Shown here: positions 7,952-17,365 of the stretch, in pieces
How positions within the stretch are numbered: the stretch's first letter is position 1
Layout: each line of letters starts with the position of its first letter
Source: Flavobacterium sufflavum
Lineage (GTDB): Bacteria > Bacteroidota > Bacteroidia > Flavobacteriales > Flavobacteriaceae
DNA length: 64,000 nucleotides
Assembly (NCBI RefSeq): GCF_004016525.1
Contig: NZ_SACJ01000005.1
Coordinates: 1-64,000, forward strand
Reading direction: 5' to 3'
The notes under the pieces: generated by a model
The model's database searches: none
The model's input: only the letters and a program-made list of their open reading frames with translations
What the model was told of the DNA's origin: nothing
Program-made: the position numbers and the translations under genes

Positions 7952-8950
7952 TTATAGTTTATGAGGTGTAAATGGATAATCTTCTTGTGCGTATACTACG
8001 TCGTACAATTGCTCAAGTTCTGGATATGGAGAAGATTCAGCAAAATCAACACATTCTTGAACTAAATCTTTTACTCTTTGATCAATTGCTTCGATTTCTG
8101 TATCGTTAGCATATTTTTTATCTTTAATGATGTCCAATACCTGAGTAATAGGGTCAATTTTTTTGTACTCTTCTACTTCTTCTTTAGAACGGTATAATTG
8201 GGCATCAGACATTGAGTGTCCTCTATAACGGTATGTTTTCATTTCTAAGAAAGTTGGTCCGTCACCACGACGAGCTCTTTCAATAGCTTCGTGCATTGCT
8301 TCAGCTACTTTTACAGGGTTCATTCCGTCAACTGGTCCACAAGGCATTTCGTACCCTAAACCTAATTTCCAGATATCCGTATGATTTGCTGTTCTTTCTA
8401 CTGAAGTTCCCATAGCGTACCCATTGTTTTCAACAATAAAAACTACAGGCAGTTTCCATAACATAGCCATGTTAAAAGCTTCGTGCAAAGAACCTTGACG
8501 AGCAGCACCATCACCAAAATAGGTCATTGTAACTCCTCCTGTATTGAAGTATTTGTCTCCAAAAGCCAATCCGGCACCTACTGGGATTTGACCTCCTACA
8601 ATACCGTGGCCACCATAAAAACGGTGCTCTTTTGAGAAAATGTGCATGGATCCACCCATTCCTTTAGAAGTTCCTGTTGCTTTTCCAAGTAACTCAGCCA
8701 TTACACGTCTAGGATCAACACCCATACCAATTGGCTGAACGTGGTTTCTGTAAGCAGTAATCATTTTGTCCTTGGTTAAATCCATTGCATGTAATGCTCC
8801 AGCAAGTACGGCTTCTTGACCATTATATAAATGTAGAAAACCTCTAACTTTTTGTTGTATGTATAATGCAGCTAGTTTATCCTCAAACTTTCTCCAAAGC
8901 AGCATGTCTTCATACCACTTTAAATATACTTCTTTTGTAACTTCTTTCAT
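7952..8950 (-). CDS. pdhA: Pyruvate dehydrogenase E1 alpha subunit
   Basis: A 332-aa E1-alpha: thiamine-diphosphate-dependent decarboxylation of pyruvate and reductive acetylation of the E2 lipoyl group, as an alpha2beta2 enzyme with PdhB. The ThDP motif runs from GDGAARQGSLHEAFNMA to VVFIVENNGYAMGT. The region SMHIFSKEHRFYGGHGIVGGQIP and the phosphorylation-loop-like YRYRGHSMSDAQLYR are typical of the subunit. Residues 1-332 appear complete. The E1-beta gene (pdhB) is not in this operon or window and must lie elsewhere. A TATTTTTG box upstream suggests the pdhA-pdhC pair has its own promoter. Confidence 0.95.
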   Translation of the reverse strand: MKEVTKEVYLKWYEDMLLWRKFEDKLAALYIQQKVRGFLHLYNGQEAVLAGALHAMDLTKDKMITAYRNHVQPIGMGVDPRRVMAELLGKATGTSKGMGGSMHIFSKEHRFYGGHGIVGGQIPVGAGLAFGDKYFNTGGVTMTYFGDGAARQGSLHEAFNMAMLWKLPVVFIVENNGYAMGTSVERTANHTDIWKLGLGYEMPCGPVDGMNPVKVAEAMHEAIERARRGDGPTFLEMKTYRYRGHSMSDAQLYRSKEEVEEYKKIDPITQVLDIIKDKKYANDTEIEAIDQRVKDLVQECVDFAESSPYPELEQLYDVVYAQEDYPFTPHKL

Positions 8951-9039
8951 CTCAAGTGTTCTTTTACTAAAGTTTTTATTGTGTTGTCAATTAGTACTTT
9001 TTCACAAATTGATTTTTATATGGTCGAATTTGCGAAATG

Positions 9040-9047
9040 CAAAAATA
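9040..9047 (-). promoter_or_regulatory. Candidate -7 box for pdhA
   Basis: CAAAAATA on the plus strand reads TATTTTTG on the minus strand, a match to the Bacteroidetes TAnnTTTG box, about 90 bp upstream of the pdhA start. No clear TTG lies 19 nt further upstream, so this is a moderate call. Confidence 0.4.
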
Positions 9048-9095
9048 GGACATTCCAATTAAGAACTAAAATTATAAAGCTAATTTTTAGTTTTA

Positions 9096-9578
9096 TTAGA
9101 GCAGTTTTTTGTTAAATATTAAAGGGAGCAGGTTTTTTAAAGATTCCGATTTGTAAATCTTACCTATTTCTCCCATGAAATAAATTTTAATTGGACTGTC
9201 TTGTTTGATTTCGTATTCGGCAATAGATTGTCTGCATGCGCCACATGGAGGAATTGCTGTAGGGATTCCTGTTGCTTCCGGTGCGGCAGTAATAACTATT
9301 TTTAGGATTTTAGATTCTGGAAAATTTGATGCGGCTTGGTATAAAGCGACTCTTTCTGCACAAAGACCTGAAGGATAGGCTGCATTTTCTTGGTTAGATC
9401 CTAGAATTATTTTTCCATTGTCTAAAGAAAGTGCTGCTCCGACTCTGAATTTTGAATAGGGAGCATGGGCGTTTTTTTGAGCTTCAGCTGCTTGTTTGAA
9501 AAGGTTTTGGGTTTCAATGGGTAATTCTTCTATGGTGTTGTAAATAGTGAATTTACTGGTGATAATAACTTCTTCCAT
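9096..9578 (-). CDS. cdd: Cytidine deaminase
   Basis: A 160-aa zinc enzyme that converts cytidine and deoxycytidine to uridine forms for pyrimidine salvage. The zinc and active-site motifs are visible: CAERVALYQA (Cys ligand plus the catalytic Glu) and PPCGACRQSIAEY (two Cys ligands). GAALSLDNGKIILGSNQENAAYPSG matches the substrate-binding part. The frame stays open eight codons further upstream (to 9602), but that extension lies inside the porV terminator hairpin, so the ATG at 9578 (MEEVIITSKF) is preferred. It lies between porV and pdhA on the same strand. Confidence 0.94.
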   Translation of the reverse strand: MEEVIITSKFTIYNTIEELPIETQNLFKQAAEAQKNAHAPYSKFRVGAALSLDNGKIILGSNQENAAYPSGLCAERVALYQAASNFPESKILKIVITAAPEATGIPTAIPPCGACRQSIAEYEIKQDSPIKIYFMGEIGKIYKSESLKNLLPLIFNKKLL

Positions 9579-9589
9579 TTTATATGAGT

Positions 9590-9629
9590 AAAAAAAATCC
9601 AAATTTCATTAGATGGAAATTTGGATTTT
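9590..9629 (-). terminator. Terminator after porV
   Basis: AAAATCCAAATTTC (9594-9607) and GAAATTTGGATTTT (9616-9629) form a perfect 14-bp stem with an 8-nt loop. On the minus strand it follows porV by about 20 nt and ends in a U8 run, immediately upstream of the cdd start. Confidence 0.9.
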
Positions 9630-9650
9630 GGTATTGTATTTTGTTGAAAA

Positions 9651-10847
9651 TTAATATTGTTCGTATTTGTCTCCAAAATTAAATGTTAATGAAAAACGGA
9701 GTGTGTTTTCTAACGGATTTGGGATTTTAGAAGCAGAGAATAGATAGGATACGTCTACTTTTACAGTGGTGTATTTGAAACCGGCTCCCAGAGAAAAGTA
9801 TCTCAAGCCGCTTTTGGTGATGTTTTCATGGTGATATCCTGCACGTAAGGCAAATGAGTCCTGATAGGAATATTCGGCGCCTAGTGAGTACATTACTTCT
9901 TTTAATTCTTCGCTAAAACCATCAGGAGCATCGCCTAAAGATTTGAAAACGCCTGAGAACCATCCTGTTTTTCTGTATTCTGCCGTAGCTAAGTTGTAAT
10001 CAGTATTGTCGATAACACCGTCTCCATTCATGTCGGTACCGTTATAAGTGCCATTGGTGTAATCAACTTTTGGAGTAGGTACAAGTAATTTACTAAGTTC
10101 AAGATTAAGGCCTAATTTATTATAGTCGTCTAAAATAAAATCAAAACCTGTTCCTAGTTTTAGGTTGGCAGGTAAGAAGTTCGTGCTGATTTCGTCGTTA
10201 TCATAGCTGATTTTTGGTCCTAAATTTTGAATATTAAAACCGGCTCTCCATCTTCCGTTAAATCTGCTATATGCTATTTCTTCCGACTGATAAAAACCGG
10301 CTACGTCTATTGCAAAAGAGCTGGCAGCTGTAGCATCTCCGTTATCGGTTGCGACTTTTAAATTAGAATGAATGTATCTGGCGCCAACAGCCATGGAGAA
10401 TTTTTCACTTAATTTAAGTGAGTAAGAACCATCTATTGCAAATTCATTAGGGGCAACCGTGGCAAATTGTTCGTCAGGGTCTCCGGTTTTTCTTAATTCG
10501 ATATCTCCAAAACCAAAATAGCGAAGACTTCCGGCAAAAGCACTTCGGTCTGAAATTTTATTGTAATAGGTGAATTGTCCTAATGAAATGTCGTTAGCAA
10601 GACCTGTTAGATAAGGAGTGTAACTAACACTAACTCCTTGTTTGTTTGTTGCAAAAGCATATTTGGCCGGATTCCATTGTTGTGAAAAAGCATCTGCGGA
10701 TGTCGCGACTCCAATATCGGCCATACCTGCTGCTCTGGCATCAGCAGAAACAGACAGGAAAGGAACCGCAGTTGTAATGGTCCTTTGTTGAGCTTGAATC
10801 AGCGAAATAGAAAATAAAGAGATGGTTAAAAGTATTGTTTTTTTCAT
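9651..10847 (-). CDS. porV: Type IX secretion system outer-membrane protein PorV (LptO)
   Basis: A 398-aa outer-membrane beta-barrel with a signal peptide (KKTILLTISLFSISLIQAQ). The start of the mature protein (TTAVPFLSVSADARAAGMADIGVATSADAFSQQWNPAKYAF) is diagnostic for PorV/LptO, which binds T9SS cargo emerging from the SprA translocon and works with the sortase PorU. An internal calcium-loop-like insert (DMNGDGVIDNTDYN, near residues 270-285) lies in one extracellular or periplasmic turn. The C-terminus ends with an aromatic-rich barrel strand (RFSLTFNFGDKYEQY). It has its own promoter 23 bp upstream. The usual neighbour porU is absent. Confidence 0.93.
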   Translation of the reverse strand: MKKTILLTISLFSISLIQAQQRTITTAVPFLSVSADARAAGMADIGVATSADAFSQQWNPAKYAFATNKQGVSVSYTPYLTGLANDISLGQFTYYNKISDRSAFAGSLRYFGFGDIELRKTGDPDEQFATVAPNEFAIDGSYSLKLSEKFSMAVGARYIHSNLKVATDNGDATAASSFAIDVAGFYQSEEIAYSRFNGRWRAGFNIQNLGPKISYDNDEISTNFLPANLKLGTGFDFILDDYNKLGLNLELSKLLVPTPKVDYTNGTYNGTDMNGDGVIDNTDYNLATAEYRKTGWFSGVFKSLGDAPDGFSEELKEVMYSLGAEYSYQDSFALRAGYHHENITKSGLRYFSLGAGFKYTTVKVDVSYLFSASKIPNPLENTLRFSLTFNFGDKYEQY

Positions 10848-10870
10848 TGGTTAGTAAAAAAATGTTAGAA

Positions 10871-10900
10871 CAAATATAGTGTTTTATTAAAAAGTTGCAA
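10871..10900 (-). promoter_or_regulatory. porV promoter (TTG-N19-TATATTTG)
   Basis: On the minus strand TTG (10900-10898), a 19-nt spacer and TATATTTG (10878-10871) match the flavobacterial promoter consensus exactly. Transcription would start about 20 nt before the porV ATG. Confidence 0.7.
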
Positions 10901-11094
10901 TTTTTTCTTCCTTTACTTTTAAGATATTACATACTTAGTTTTTAGATTCATTTTTAATGCTTTAGTCTTGTGTCTGTAATTAACTATAACTGCTAAATTT
11001 AAATAATATTGTGTTTAATTGCGCTGTATATTTAATGAAGAAATCAAAAGAGTAAAAAAAAAGCATTAAGTATGTGAATAAATAATAAATAGTA

Positions 11095-11102
11095 TAAATT
11101 TG
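11095..11102 (+). promoter_or_regulatory. Candidate gldJ -7 box
   Basis: TAAATTTG matches TAnnTTTG. The sequence about 19 nt upstream (TATGTG) is only a weak match to the -33 TTG. The predicted leader is about 100 nt. Confidence 0.45.
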
Positions 11103-11208
11103 CGTTTATTTTGAGTAAAGTAAGGGGAAGCAATTATTTAAAAATGATATTGTAGGTTTGTCGTTAATTATTATATTGCACCACCCAAAATCACCATAGT
11201 AAAATAGT

Positions 11209-12879
11209 ATGAGAGTAAATAAAATTATAGTATTTCGATTGATATTATCATCGATAATGATGCTAGGATTTGCTAGTTGTAGTAAGAAATCCAGTTCTAA
11301 AGGTACTTCGAGAGCAACAGGTTGGAATGTAGATAATAAAACAGCAGCCAAAAAACAAGAAGCTGGCCCAGGCTTAGTTTTTGTTGAAGGAGGAACGTTT
11401 ACAATGGGAAAAGTCCAGGATGATGTGATGCATGATTGGAATAATACGCCAACTCAACAACACGTTCAGTCTTTTTATATGGATGAGACTGAGGTAACTA
11501 ATTTTATGTATTTAGAATATTTGGATTGGGTTAAGAAAGTTTTTTCTCCAACTGATGAAAGTTATAAAGACGTTTATAATGGTGTAGTTCCCGATACTCT
11601 TGTGTGGAGAAATCGATTAGGCTACAATGAAACCATGACAAATAACTATTTAAGACATCCGGCTTATGCTAATTATCCTGTTGTTGGGGTAAATTGGATT
11701 CAAGCTGTTGATTTTGCTAATTGGAGAACAGAGCGTGTTAACGAAGCAATTTTAGAGAAAAATGGTTATTTGAAAAAAAATGCTAAAACTGATGATGTAA
11801 CGGCTGATAATGCTTTTAGTACAGAAGCTTATTTAGCATCACCTTCAACTTCAAGAGGTGGAAGTGAAGAAATTGTTTTAAAAAGAGTAAAAGGTAGAGT
11901 TGTAAAAACTAAGGATGGAAGTGCAGCTGAGCCAAAAGGAGTATATGCTCAACGTTCTTCAGGAATTGTTATGCCAGAATATAGACTTCCAACAGAGGCA
12001 GAATGGGAATATGCAGCTGCTGCTGACGTAGGTCAAAGAGAATACAATATTTACAAAGGACAAAAGAAATATCCTTGGTCAGGTGAATATACCCGTTCAG
12101 GAAAAAGACAAACAAGAGGAGATCAATTGGCCAATTTCAAACAAGGAAATGGTGATTATGGTGGAATTGCAGGTTGGTCTGATGACGGAGCTGATATCAC
12201 TAATGCGGTTAAATCATATCCGGCAAATGATTTCGGATTGTATGATATGGCTGGTAACGTTGCCGAATGGGTAGCGGATGTTTACAGACCTATTATTGAT
12301 AACGAGGCTAATGATTTTAACTATTTCAGAGGGAATTCATACACTAAGAATAAAATTGGTGCTGATGGAAAAGTTGAAATTGTTTCAAGAGAAAACATGA
12401 AATATGATACTTTGAGTAATGGAAAAATCATCGCTAGAAATTTCCCTGGTCAAATTGCTCAGGTTCCTGTTGATGAACAAGAAACTTATTTGAGACAAAA
12501 TTTCGATAAGAGTAATAACATCAATTATAGAGATGGGGATAAGCAGTCTTCTAAGTATTATAACTTTGGTTCTTCTGAATCAGATAATGAAAAGGGGAAA
12601 AATATAGAAAAAATGTATAATTCGCCTGTTCACAATGTGACTACTGATAGTTTAGGTAGAATGGTGAGAAAATATGATAAGTCAAGTAAAAGAACAACTT
12701 TGATAAATGATAAAATCAGAGTATACAAAGGAGGTTCCTGGAGAGATAGAGCTTATTGGTTAGATCCGGCACAAAGAAGGTATTTCCCTCAAGACATGGC
12801 AACCGATTATATTGGGTTTAGATGCGCAATGTCAAGAGTTGGTTCTAAATCAGATAAAAGAAAGACACCAAGAAATTAA
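11209..12879 (+). CDS. gldJ: Gliding motility lipoprotein GldJ
   Basis: A 556-aa lipoprotein with lipidation at Cys24 (SIMMLGFASC-SKKSSSKG). From about residue 53 (GLVFVEGGTFTMG) to the end it has a formylglycine-generating-enzyme/sulfatase-modifying fold, with blocks VVGVNWIQAVDFANWRTE, YRLPTEAEWEYAAA, DMAGNVAEWVADVY and YKGGSWRDRAYWLDPAQRRYF. GldJ, together with the related GldK, forms part of the ring and track machinery that links gliding and T9SS in the periplasm and outer membrane. Length agrees with the Flavobacterium johnsoniae protein (about 560 aa). A terminator follows, then murF on the same strand. Confidence 0.94.
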   Translation: MRVNKIIVFRLILSSIMMLGFASCSKKSSSKGTSRATGWNVDNKTAAKKQEAGPGLVFVEGGTFTMGKVQDDVMHDWNNTPTQQHVQSFYMDETEVTNFMYLEYLDWVKKVFSPTDESYKDVYNGVVPDTLVWRNRLGYNETMTNNYLRHPAYANYPVVGVNWIQAVDFANWRTERVNEAILEKNGYLKKNAKTDDVTADNAFSTEAYLASPSTSRGGSEEIVLKRVKGRVVKTKDGSAAEPKGVYAQRSSGIVMPEYRLPTEAEWEYAAAADVGQREYNIYKGQKKYPWSGEYTRSGKRQTRGDQLANFKQGNGDYGGIAGWSDDGADITNAVKSYPANDFGLYDMAGNVAEWVADVYRPIIDNEANDFNYFRGNSYTKNKIGADGKVEIVSRENMKYDTLSNGKIIARNFPGQIAQVPVDEQETYLRQNFDKSNNINYRDGDKQSSKYYNFGSSESDNEKGKNIEKMYNSPVHNVTTDSLGRMVRKYDKSSKRTTLINDKIRVYKGGSWRDRAYWLDPAQRRYFPQDMATDYIGFRCAMSRVGSKSDKRKTPRN

Positions 12880-12898
12880 TTTCTAAAACATAATAGAT

Positions 12899-12931
12899 AA
12901 AAGCCCTTTGATTAGGGCTTTTATTTTTTTA
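12899..12931 (+). terminator. Terminator after gldJ
   Basis: AAAAGCCCT and AGGGCTTTT form a 9-bp stem with a 6-nt loop followed by ATTTTTTT, 20 nt after the gldJ stop and just before the murF start. Confidence 0.88.
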
Positions 12932-12943
12932 AATCATTCTTAT

Positions 12944-14227
12944 ATGGATATCAATTACATTCATAGTTTATTTTTAAAATGTTCAGGAGTTTCAACAGAT
13001 ACTCGCAAAATTCAAGAAAAGTCATTGTTTGTCGCTATAAAAGGAGAGCGATTTGATGCGAATACTTTTGCTAATGAAGCTTTAGATAAAGGTGCTTCAT
13101 TTGTTATCATTGATAATAAAGATTATTATATTGATGAGAGAACGGTTTTAGTCGAGGATAGTTTGGTTGCTTTGCAGGAATTGGCAAAGTTTCACAGGAA
13201 TTATTTAAAATTGCCTATCATTGCTCTTACAGGAAGTAATGGGAAAACCACTACTAAGGAGTTGATCAATGTGGTTTTGGCTAAAAAATACAAGACTAAG
13301 GCTACTGTTGGGAATTTGAATAATCATATTGGTGTTCCGTTGACCTTGTTGTCTTTTGATGCAAATACAGAAATTGGAATTGTTGAGATGGGAGCGAATC
13401 ATAAAAAGGAAATTGAGTTTCTTTGTGAAATTGCCCAACCGGATTATGGATACATAACTAATTTTGGCAAGGCACATTTGGAAGGTTTTGGAGGTGTGGA
13501 AGGTGTTATCCAAGGAAAAAGCGAAATGTATCAATATCTTGCAAAGAATGATAAATTAGCTTTCATTAATCTTGAAGACCCAATTCAGCTTGAAAAATCC
13601 AAAGCTTTAAAACACTATTCTTTTGGAATAAATAAGGAAAATGCAGATGTTGTGATTTCTGAAATTAAAGCCAATCCTTTTGTAGAAGTTGGTTTTGATT
13701 TGCTTCAAATTAAAACACATTTGATAGGTTTGTATAATGCAAATAATGTAAATGCAGCCTTGACTATTGGGAAGTTTTTTGAGGTTGAGGATGAAGCTAT
13801 AAAGGCTGCATTAGAAAGTTATATTCCTGAGAATAACAGATCACAATTGTTGACTAAGGGAACTAATGAGATTATTCTGGATGCTTATAATGCCAATCCA
13901 AGCAGTATGGCTGTTGCGATTACCAATTTTTTGCAGCTTGAAAAATCAAATAAAATAATGATTTTAGGAGATATGTTCGAGCTTGGAGATGAAAGTCATA
14001 AGGAGCATGAAGCTTTGGTAAATTCTTTGGTGAACGAAGCTAATGTAAAGTGTTATTTTGTTGGGAAAGCATTTTATGAATGCCAAGTTGCAAAGGATAA
14101 TTTCAATTTCTATGACAGTTTTGATACTTTTTCAGCTGGTTTAGAAGGTGTGAATTTCGAAAATAATACAATGCTAATTAAAGGTTCTCGTGGTATGGCT
14201 TTAGAGCGTACTTTGGATTTCTTATAA
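12944..14227 (+). CDS. murF: UDP-MurNAc-tripeptide--D-Ala-D-Ala ligase MurF
   Basis: A 427-aa Mur ligase that adds D-Ala-D-Ala to the peptidoglycan precursor in the cytoplasm. Visible parts: N-terminal UDP-binding domain (CSGVSTDTRKIQEKSLFVAIKG), the ATP loop ALTGSNGKTTTKELI, the central EMGANHKKEIEFL and NFGKAHLEGFGG, and the C-terminal domain with DAYNANPSSM and LGDMFELGDES. The open frame could begin at 12908, but those first codons lie inside the gldJ terminator hairpin, so the ATG at 12944 (MDINYIHSLFLK) is chosen. It is convergent with the PUL regulator and shares its terminator. Confidence 0.95.
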   Translation: MDINYIHSLFLKCSGVSTDTRKIQEKSLFVAIKGERFDANTFANEALDKGASFVIIDNKDYYIDERTVLVEDSLVALQELAKFHRNYLKLPIIALTGSNGKTTTKELINVVLAKKYKTKATVGNLNNHIGVPLTLLSFDANTEIGIVEMGANHKKEIEFLCEIAQPDYGYITNFGKAHLEGFGGVEGVIQGKSEMYQYLAKNDKLAFINLEDPIQLEKSKALKHYSFGINKENADVVISEIKANPFVEVGFDLLQIKTHLIGLYNANNVNAALTIGKFFEVEDEAIKAALESYIPENNRSQLLTKGTNEIILDAYNANPSSMAVAITNFLQLEKSNKIMILGDMFELGDESHKEHEALVNSLVNEANVKCYFVGKAFYECQVAKDNFNFYDSFDTFSAGLEGVNFENNTMLIKGSRGMALERTLDFL

Positions 14228-14245
14228 TAACATAAATTAACGCAT

Positions 14246-14281
14246 ACAATAAACGCCATCAGAGATGATGGCGTTTATTGT
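14246..14281. terminator. Bidirectional terminator between murF and the PUL regulator
   Basis: ACAATAAACGCCATC (14246-14260) and GATGGCGTTTATTGT (14267-14281) form a perfect 15-bp stem with a 6-nt loop, in the 54-bp gap between two convergent genes. The A/T-rich arms supply U-tails in both directions. Confidence 0.88.
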
Positions 14282-17152
14282 TTAAATACTCATCAGAAAA
14301 CCAATCAGGTTTTCTTTTTTATTAAGGTTTAATTTTTTTCTTAATCGGTAACGGGCCAGTTCTACACCTCCGTTTGAAATATTCATTACTTCGGCAATTT
14401 CTTTGGTTGACATATTCATCAATAAATAGGTTGCTAAGTCTAATTCTCTAGGCGAAATAGTAGGATATTTTTCTTTTAATCTTTTTAGAAAATCATAATG
14501 TACATTTTTTATATGTTTTTCTAAATCTTGCCAACTTTTATCTGCATTTACTTCTTTTACAATGCTTCTGTTTAATTTAGTAAATTGTGTTTTAGTTGTT
14601 TCGTCAAAAGTATCTACATTGATGTCTTTTATTTTATTGATAATGTTGTTTAAGACTTTGTTCTTTTTTGCAACTTGCAAGGAGTTGTTTACTAGTTCTT
14701 TGTCTTTGGCTAAGATTTTTATTTTAAGTTTATCGTTTTTAAGTTTTTCGATTTCCTTTTCAAGTTCGTATTGTTCTTGTCTGATTTTAGTTTCCTTTTC
14801 TAAGTATAATCGGCGTTGTTCCAGAGTTTCATAGTATTTGTTTTTTCGAATTTTCATTTTTATTCTTTTTCGAATAATATAAATAGTCGTAATGATAAGT
14901 ATTATATATATAAAATAGGCTAAAGGATGTCTGTACCAAGGAGGTGAAATTGTAAACAATAAAAATGCTTCATCAGATTGAATACCGTAACTATTACGTA
15001 CTTTGATTTTCATTTTATAATTACCCTCTCTCAGATTAGTGTATTCTTTGATAGAATTATTTGACCAGGAACTCCATTTCTTGTCAAATCCTTTTAGTTG
15101 GTATGAGAATTCTACATTTTCCAGATTTTCAAAAGTAGGAGAAGAAAAGGAGAATTTAACATGATTGGATTTATATGGAATGTCATAGTTCTCCAGCTCT
15201 TTTTGTCCATTTCCTAAAATTAAAGTATCACCAGGATATGAAAAACTTCTTATGTATGCTTTTGGTTTGATGACAAGGTTGTTTTTCTGTTTTGGGTTAT
15301 AATGAGCTATTCCGTTTGTTAGTCCGATGAATATGTTTTGAGGATCAATTGTGTTTATTGATAAATAATTTGATACCAGATTGCCGGTTAAATTTGAAAA
15401 TGGAGTTATGATATTATTATAAGTTCCATTTTTGTTTTTCATCAATGCTCCTAAAGATTCTTTGAAAACATACCAAATGTTACCATTATCGTCTTCTTTT
15501 ATCTCGCTTATTTTTGGAAGGTTTTTAAAAAGCGTACTGATTTTTTTGTCTTCATAAAATAGATCTTGGTCTCCACTGTATTTATAAAAATGGTTGTTAG
15601 TTTGAAAATAGATTACTTGGTTTATTTGTTGAATGCTTCCGATACCTTTGTCTTTATTAGATAAATTCTTATAAGTTTTAATAGATTTAATTCTGGTCAT
15701 ATCATCAGTTAAAGTTGCTTTGTAGATTAAATTATCTAGATGAAACCATAAGTTTAAATTTTCTACCTGAAAGGAATAAGGATACCCATAAAAACCTTCT
15801 AGTTGATTTTTATATTGCCATTTATTTGAGACTTTTTCAAATACTGCAAAGCCAGTATAATTGCAACCTATCATGTAATTGGGTTTGTTTGGGACTGATT
15901 TAAAACTAACATAGCCTTTAGTGTCAATTGTGTTTACTGTTTTTCCATTTTCAATTACTAAGGCACCTTTATTACTGGCGCAAAATAATTGATTGTCTAA
16001 TATTTGAATATTCCATGCCTGACCAGAAGTGCCATTGACTAAATTAAAATTATTGTCATTAGATAAATCTTCCATAGAGTGGTATAAAAGACCTTGGTTT
16101 GTAGCTATGTAAAGAATGTTTTTATAAACTACTGAAGCATAAACGGTGCTTATGCCATAACTCGATCCAAAATAGGTTATAGGTGAGTTTTCATTAATAA
16201 AATCTATTCCGCTATCAAGTCCTAACCAGATATTGTTTTTATTATCTACAAATGATGTTAAAACGGTATTGTTTTGCAGTCCTTTGTTTTTATTGAAATG
16301 TTGTACAATTTTTCCTTTTTGGTCGCAAATAATAACTCCATTGGTAGCTGAATTGAGAACAATAAAATTGTTTCGAAAAGCAGTGCCTCCTAAGGAACCA
16401 TTTTTTTTCATGAATTCATTAGCTTCAGTGTCCCATGGAACTAATTTTTTAAAATCATATATAAACAAACCATTGTTTATGGTTTCAATTAATAGTTTGT
16501 TATCAGGTAATGTGAAAATTCCCCATATTTCCCGATTGTTCAAAGCGGTAGTGCCTTCTAAGGGGATAAGTGTGCCGTTTTTATATTCAAGTAAGCCTTT
16601 TTTATGGTCTTGAATATAAAGTCTTGATCTAACCTTAAATGAAAATTGAAAACGGCTTGGTGCTTCTAAAATTTTTAATTTGTTTTTTTTAAGGATATAA
16701 GCATTAGTGAAAGATTGAAAAATAATCTCATCATCATGTATATGTGTCTTCCATATAATGTCAATTAGTTTAATGGCATTCTTATTAATCAATTTAGACA
16801 AAGAATAATATTTCATTTTTCCTTTTGAATCAGGTTTGAAGTAGCCAAATTCAGCGTTTCCACCAACGAAAATTTTCCCGGATTCATCTATTTTAAATGA
16901 TCTGATTAATCCTGAATTGGGTAAGGAATATTTGCGCCATGATGAACCATCAAATTGGAAAAGACCTTTGTTGTTGGCAAAATATAAGTTTCCTCTTTTG
17001 TCCTGATTGATTTCCCAATTTTGAGTATCTCCTTTGTAATCTATTCGGCTGTAGTTTTTAATTTCGGGTAACCCAATTTTTTTTTCCTGGCTAAATAGGT
17101 TGCTTGAAAGTAGCACTATAATGATAATAAGGTATGGTTTTATTAGACTCAT
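14282..17152 (-). CDS. Membrane-spanning propeller/Y_Y_Y regulator with LuxR-type HTH
   Basis: A 956-aa protein with signal peptide (residues 1-21), a long periplasmic region of two-component-regulator-propeller repeats (for example NKRGNLYFANNKGLFQFDGSSW and DNKNNIWLGLDSGIDFI), a Y_Y_Y Ig-like domain (about 655-740, ending FTISPPWYRHP), one membrane helix (about 745-763), a cytoplasmic coiled coil (Lys/Glu-rich, about 775-830) and a C-terminal LuxR-like HTH (about 900-956, ISPRELDLATYLLMNMSTKEIA). There is no histidine kinase or receiver, so it is not a hybrid two-component system; sensing must pass directly to the DNA-binding domain, as in SusR-like regulators. It is divergent from susC, which implies that it controls the adjacent PUL in response to a glycan fragment. 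Confidence 0.85.
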   Translation of the reverse strand: MSLIKPYLIIIIVLLSSNLFSQEKKIGLPEIKNYSRIDYKGDTQNWEINQDKRGNLYFANNKGLFQFDGSSWRKYSLPNSGLIRSFKIDESGKIFVGGNAEFGYFKPDSKGKMKYYSLSKLINKNAIKLIDIIWKTHIHDDEIIFQSFTNAYILKKNKLKILEAPSRFQFSFKVRSRLYIQDHKKGLLEYKNGTLIPLEGTTALNNREIWGIFTLPDNKLLIETINNGLFIYDFKKLVPWDTEANEFMKKNGSLGGTAFRNNFIVLNSATNGVIICDQKGKIVQHFNKNKGLQNNTVLTSFVDNKNNIWLGLDSGIDFINENSPITYFGSSYGISTVYASVVYKNILYIATNQGLLYHSMEDLSNDNNFNLVNGTSGQAWNIQILDNQLFCASNKGALVIENGKTVNTIDTKGYVSFKSVPNKPNYMIGCNYTGFAVFEKVSNKWQYKNQLEGFYGYPYSFQVENLNLWFHLDNLIYKATLTDDMTRIKSIKTYKNLSNKDKGIGSIQQINQVIYFQTNNHFYKYSGDQDLFYEDKKISTLFKNLPKISEIKEDDNGNIWYVFKESLGALMKNKNGTYNNIITPFSNLTGNLVSNYLSINTIDPQNIFIGLTNGIAHYNPKQKNNLVIKPKAYIRSFSYPGDTLILGNGQKELENYDIPYKSNHVKFSFSSPTFENLENVEFSYQLKGFDKKWSSWSNNSIKEYTNLREGNYKMKIKVRNSYGIQSDEAFLLFTISPPWYRHPLAYFIYIILIITTIYIIRKRIKMKIRKNKYYETLEQRRLYLEKETKIRQEQYELEKEIEKLKNDKLKIKILAKDKELVNNSLQVAKKNKVLNNIINKIKDINVDTFDETTKTQFTKLNRSIVKEVNADKSWQDLEKHIKNVHYDFLKRLKEKYPTISPRELDLATYLLMNMSTKEIAEVMNISNGGVELARYRLRKKLNLNKKENLIGFLMSI

Positions 17153-17365
17153 AATTCAAATGAAAATAATGTTATCTTAATGGTTTATAGATGTTGTTAG
17201 TATTTCAACTATTAATATTTAAAATTTGTTGTTTGTGTTAAAATCTCTTTTATATTTCATAATTTCTAATGATTATATAAATGTAGTGTTTTTTATTTAT
17301 TTAACGTTTTAATAACAGGGTTAGATAAAATATTAAATAATTGTAAATCAGTATTTTATTTGAAT

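Larger units (their letters stand above)
10848..11208. other. porV-gldJ divergent intergenic region
   Basis: A 361-bp AT-rich region with no coding frame of note. It holds the porV promoter (10871-10900), the candidate gldJ -7 box (11095-11102), and no trace of the porU gene that is normally found next to porV. Confidence 0.7.

Noticed and set aside
7430..7957. 175-codon open frame antisense to pdhC
   Set aside because: It comes from the Ala/Pro-rich linkers and repeated lipoyl domains; low-complexity product with no family features.
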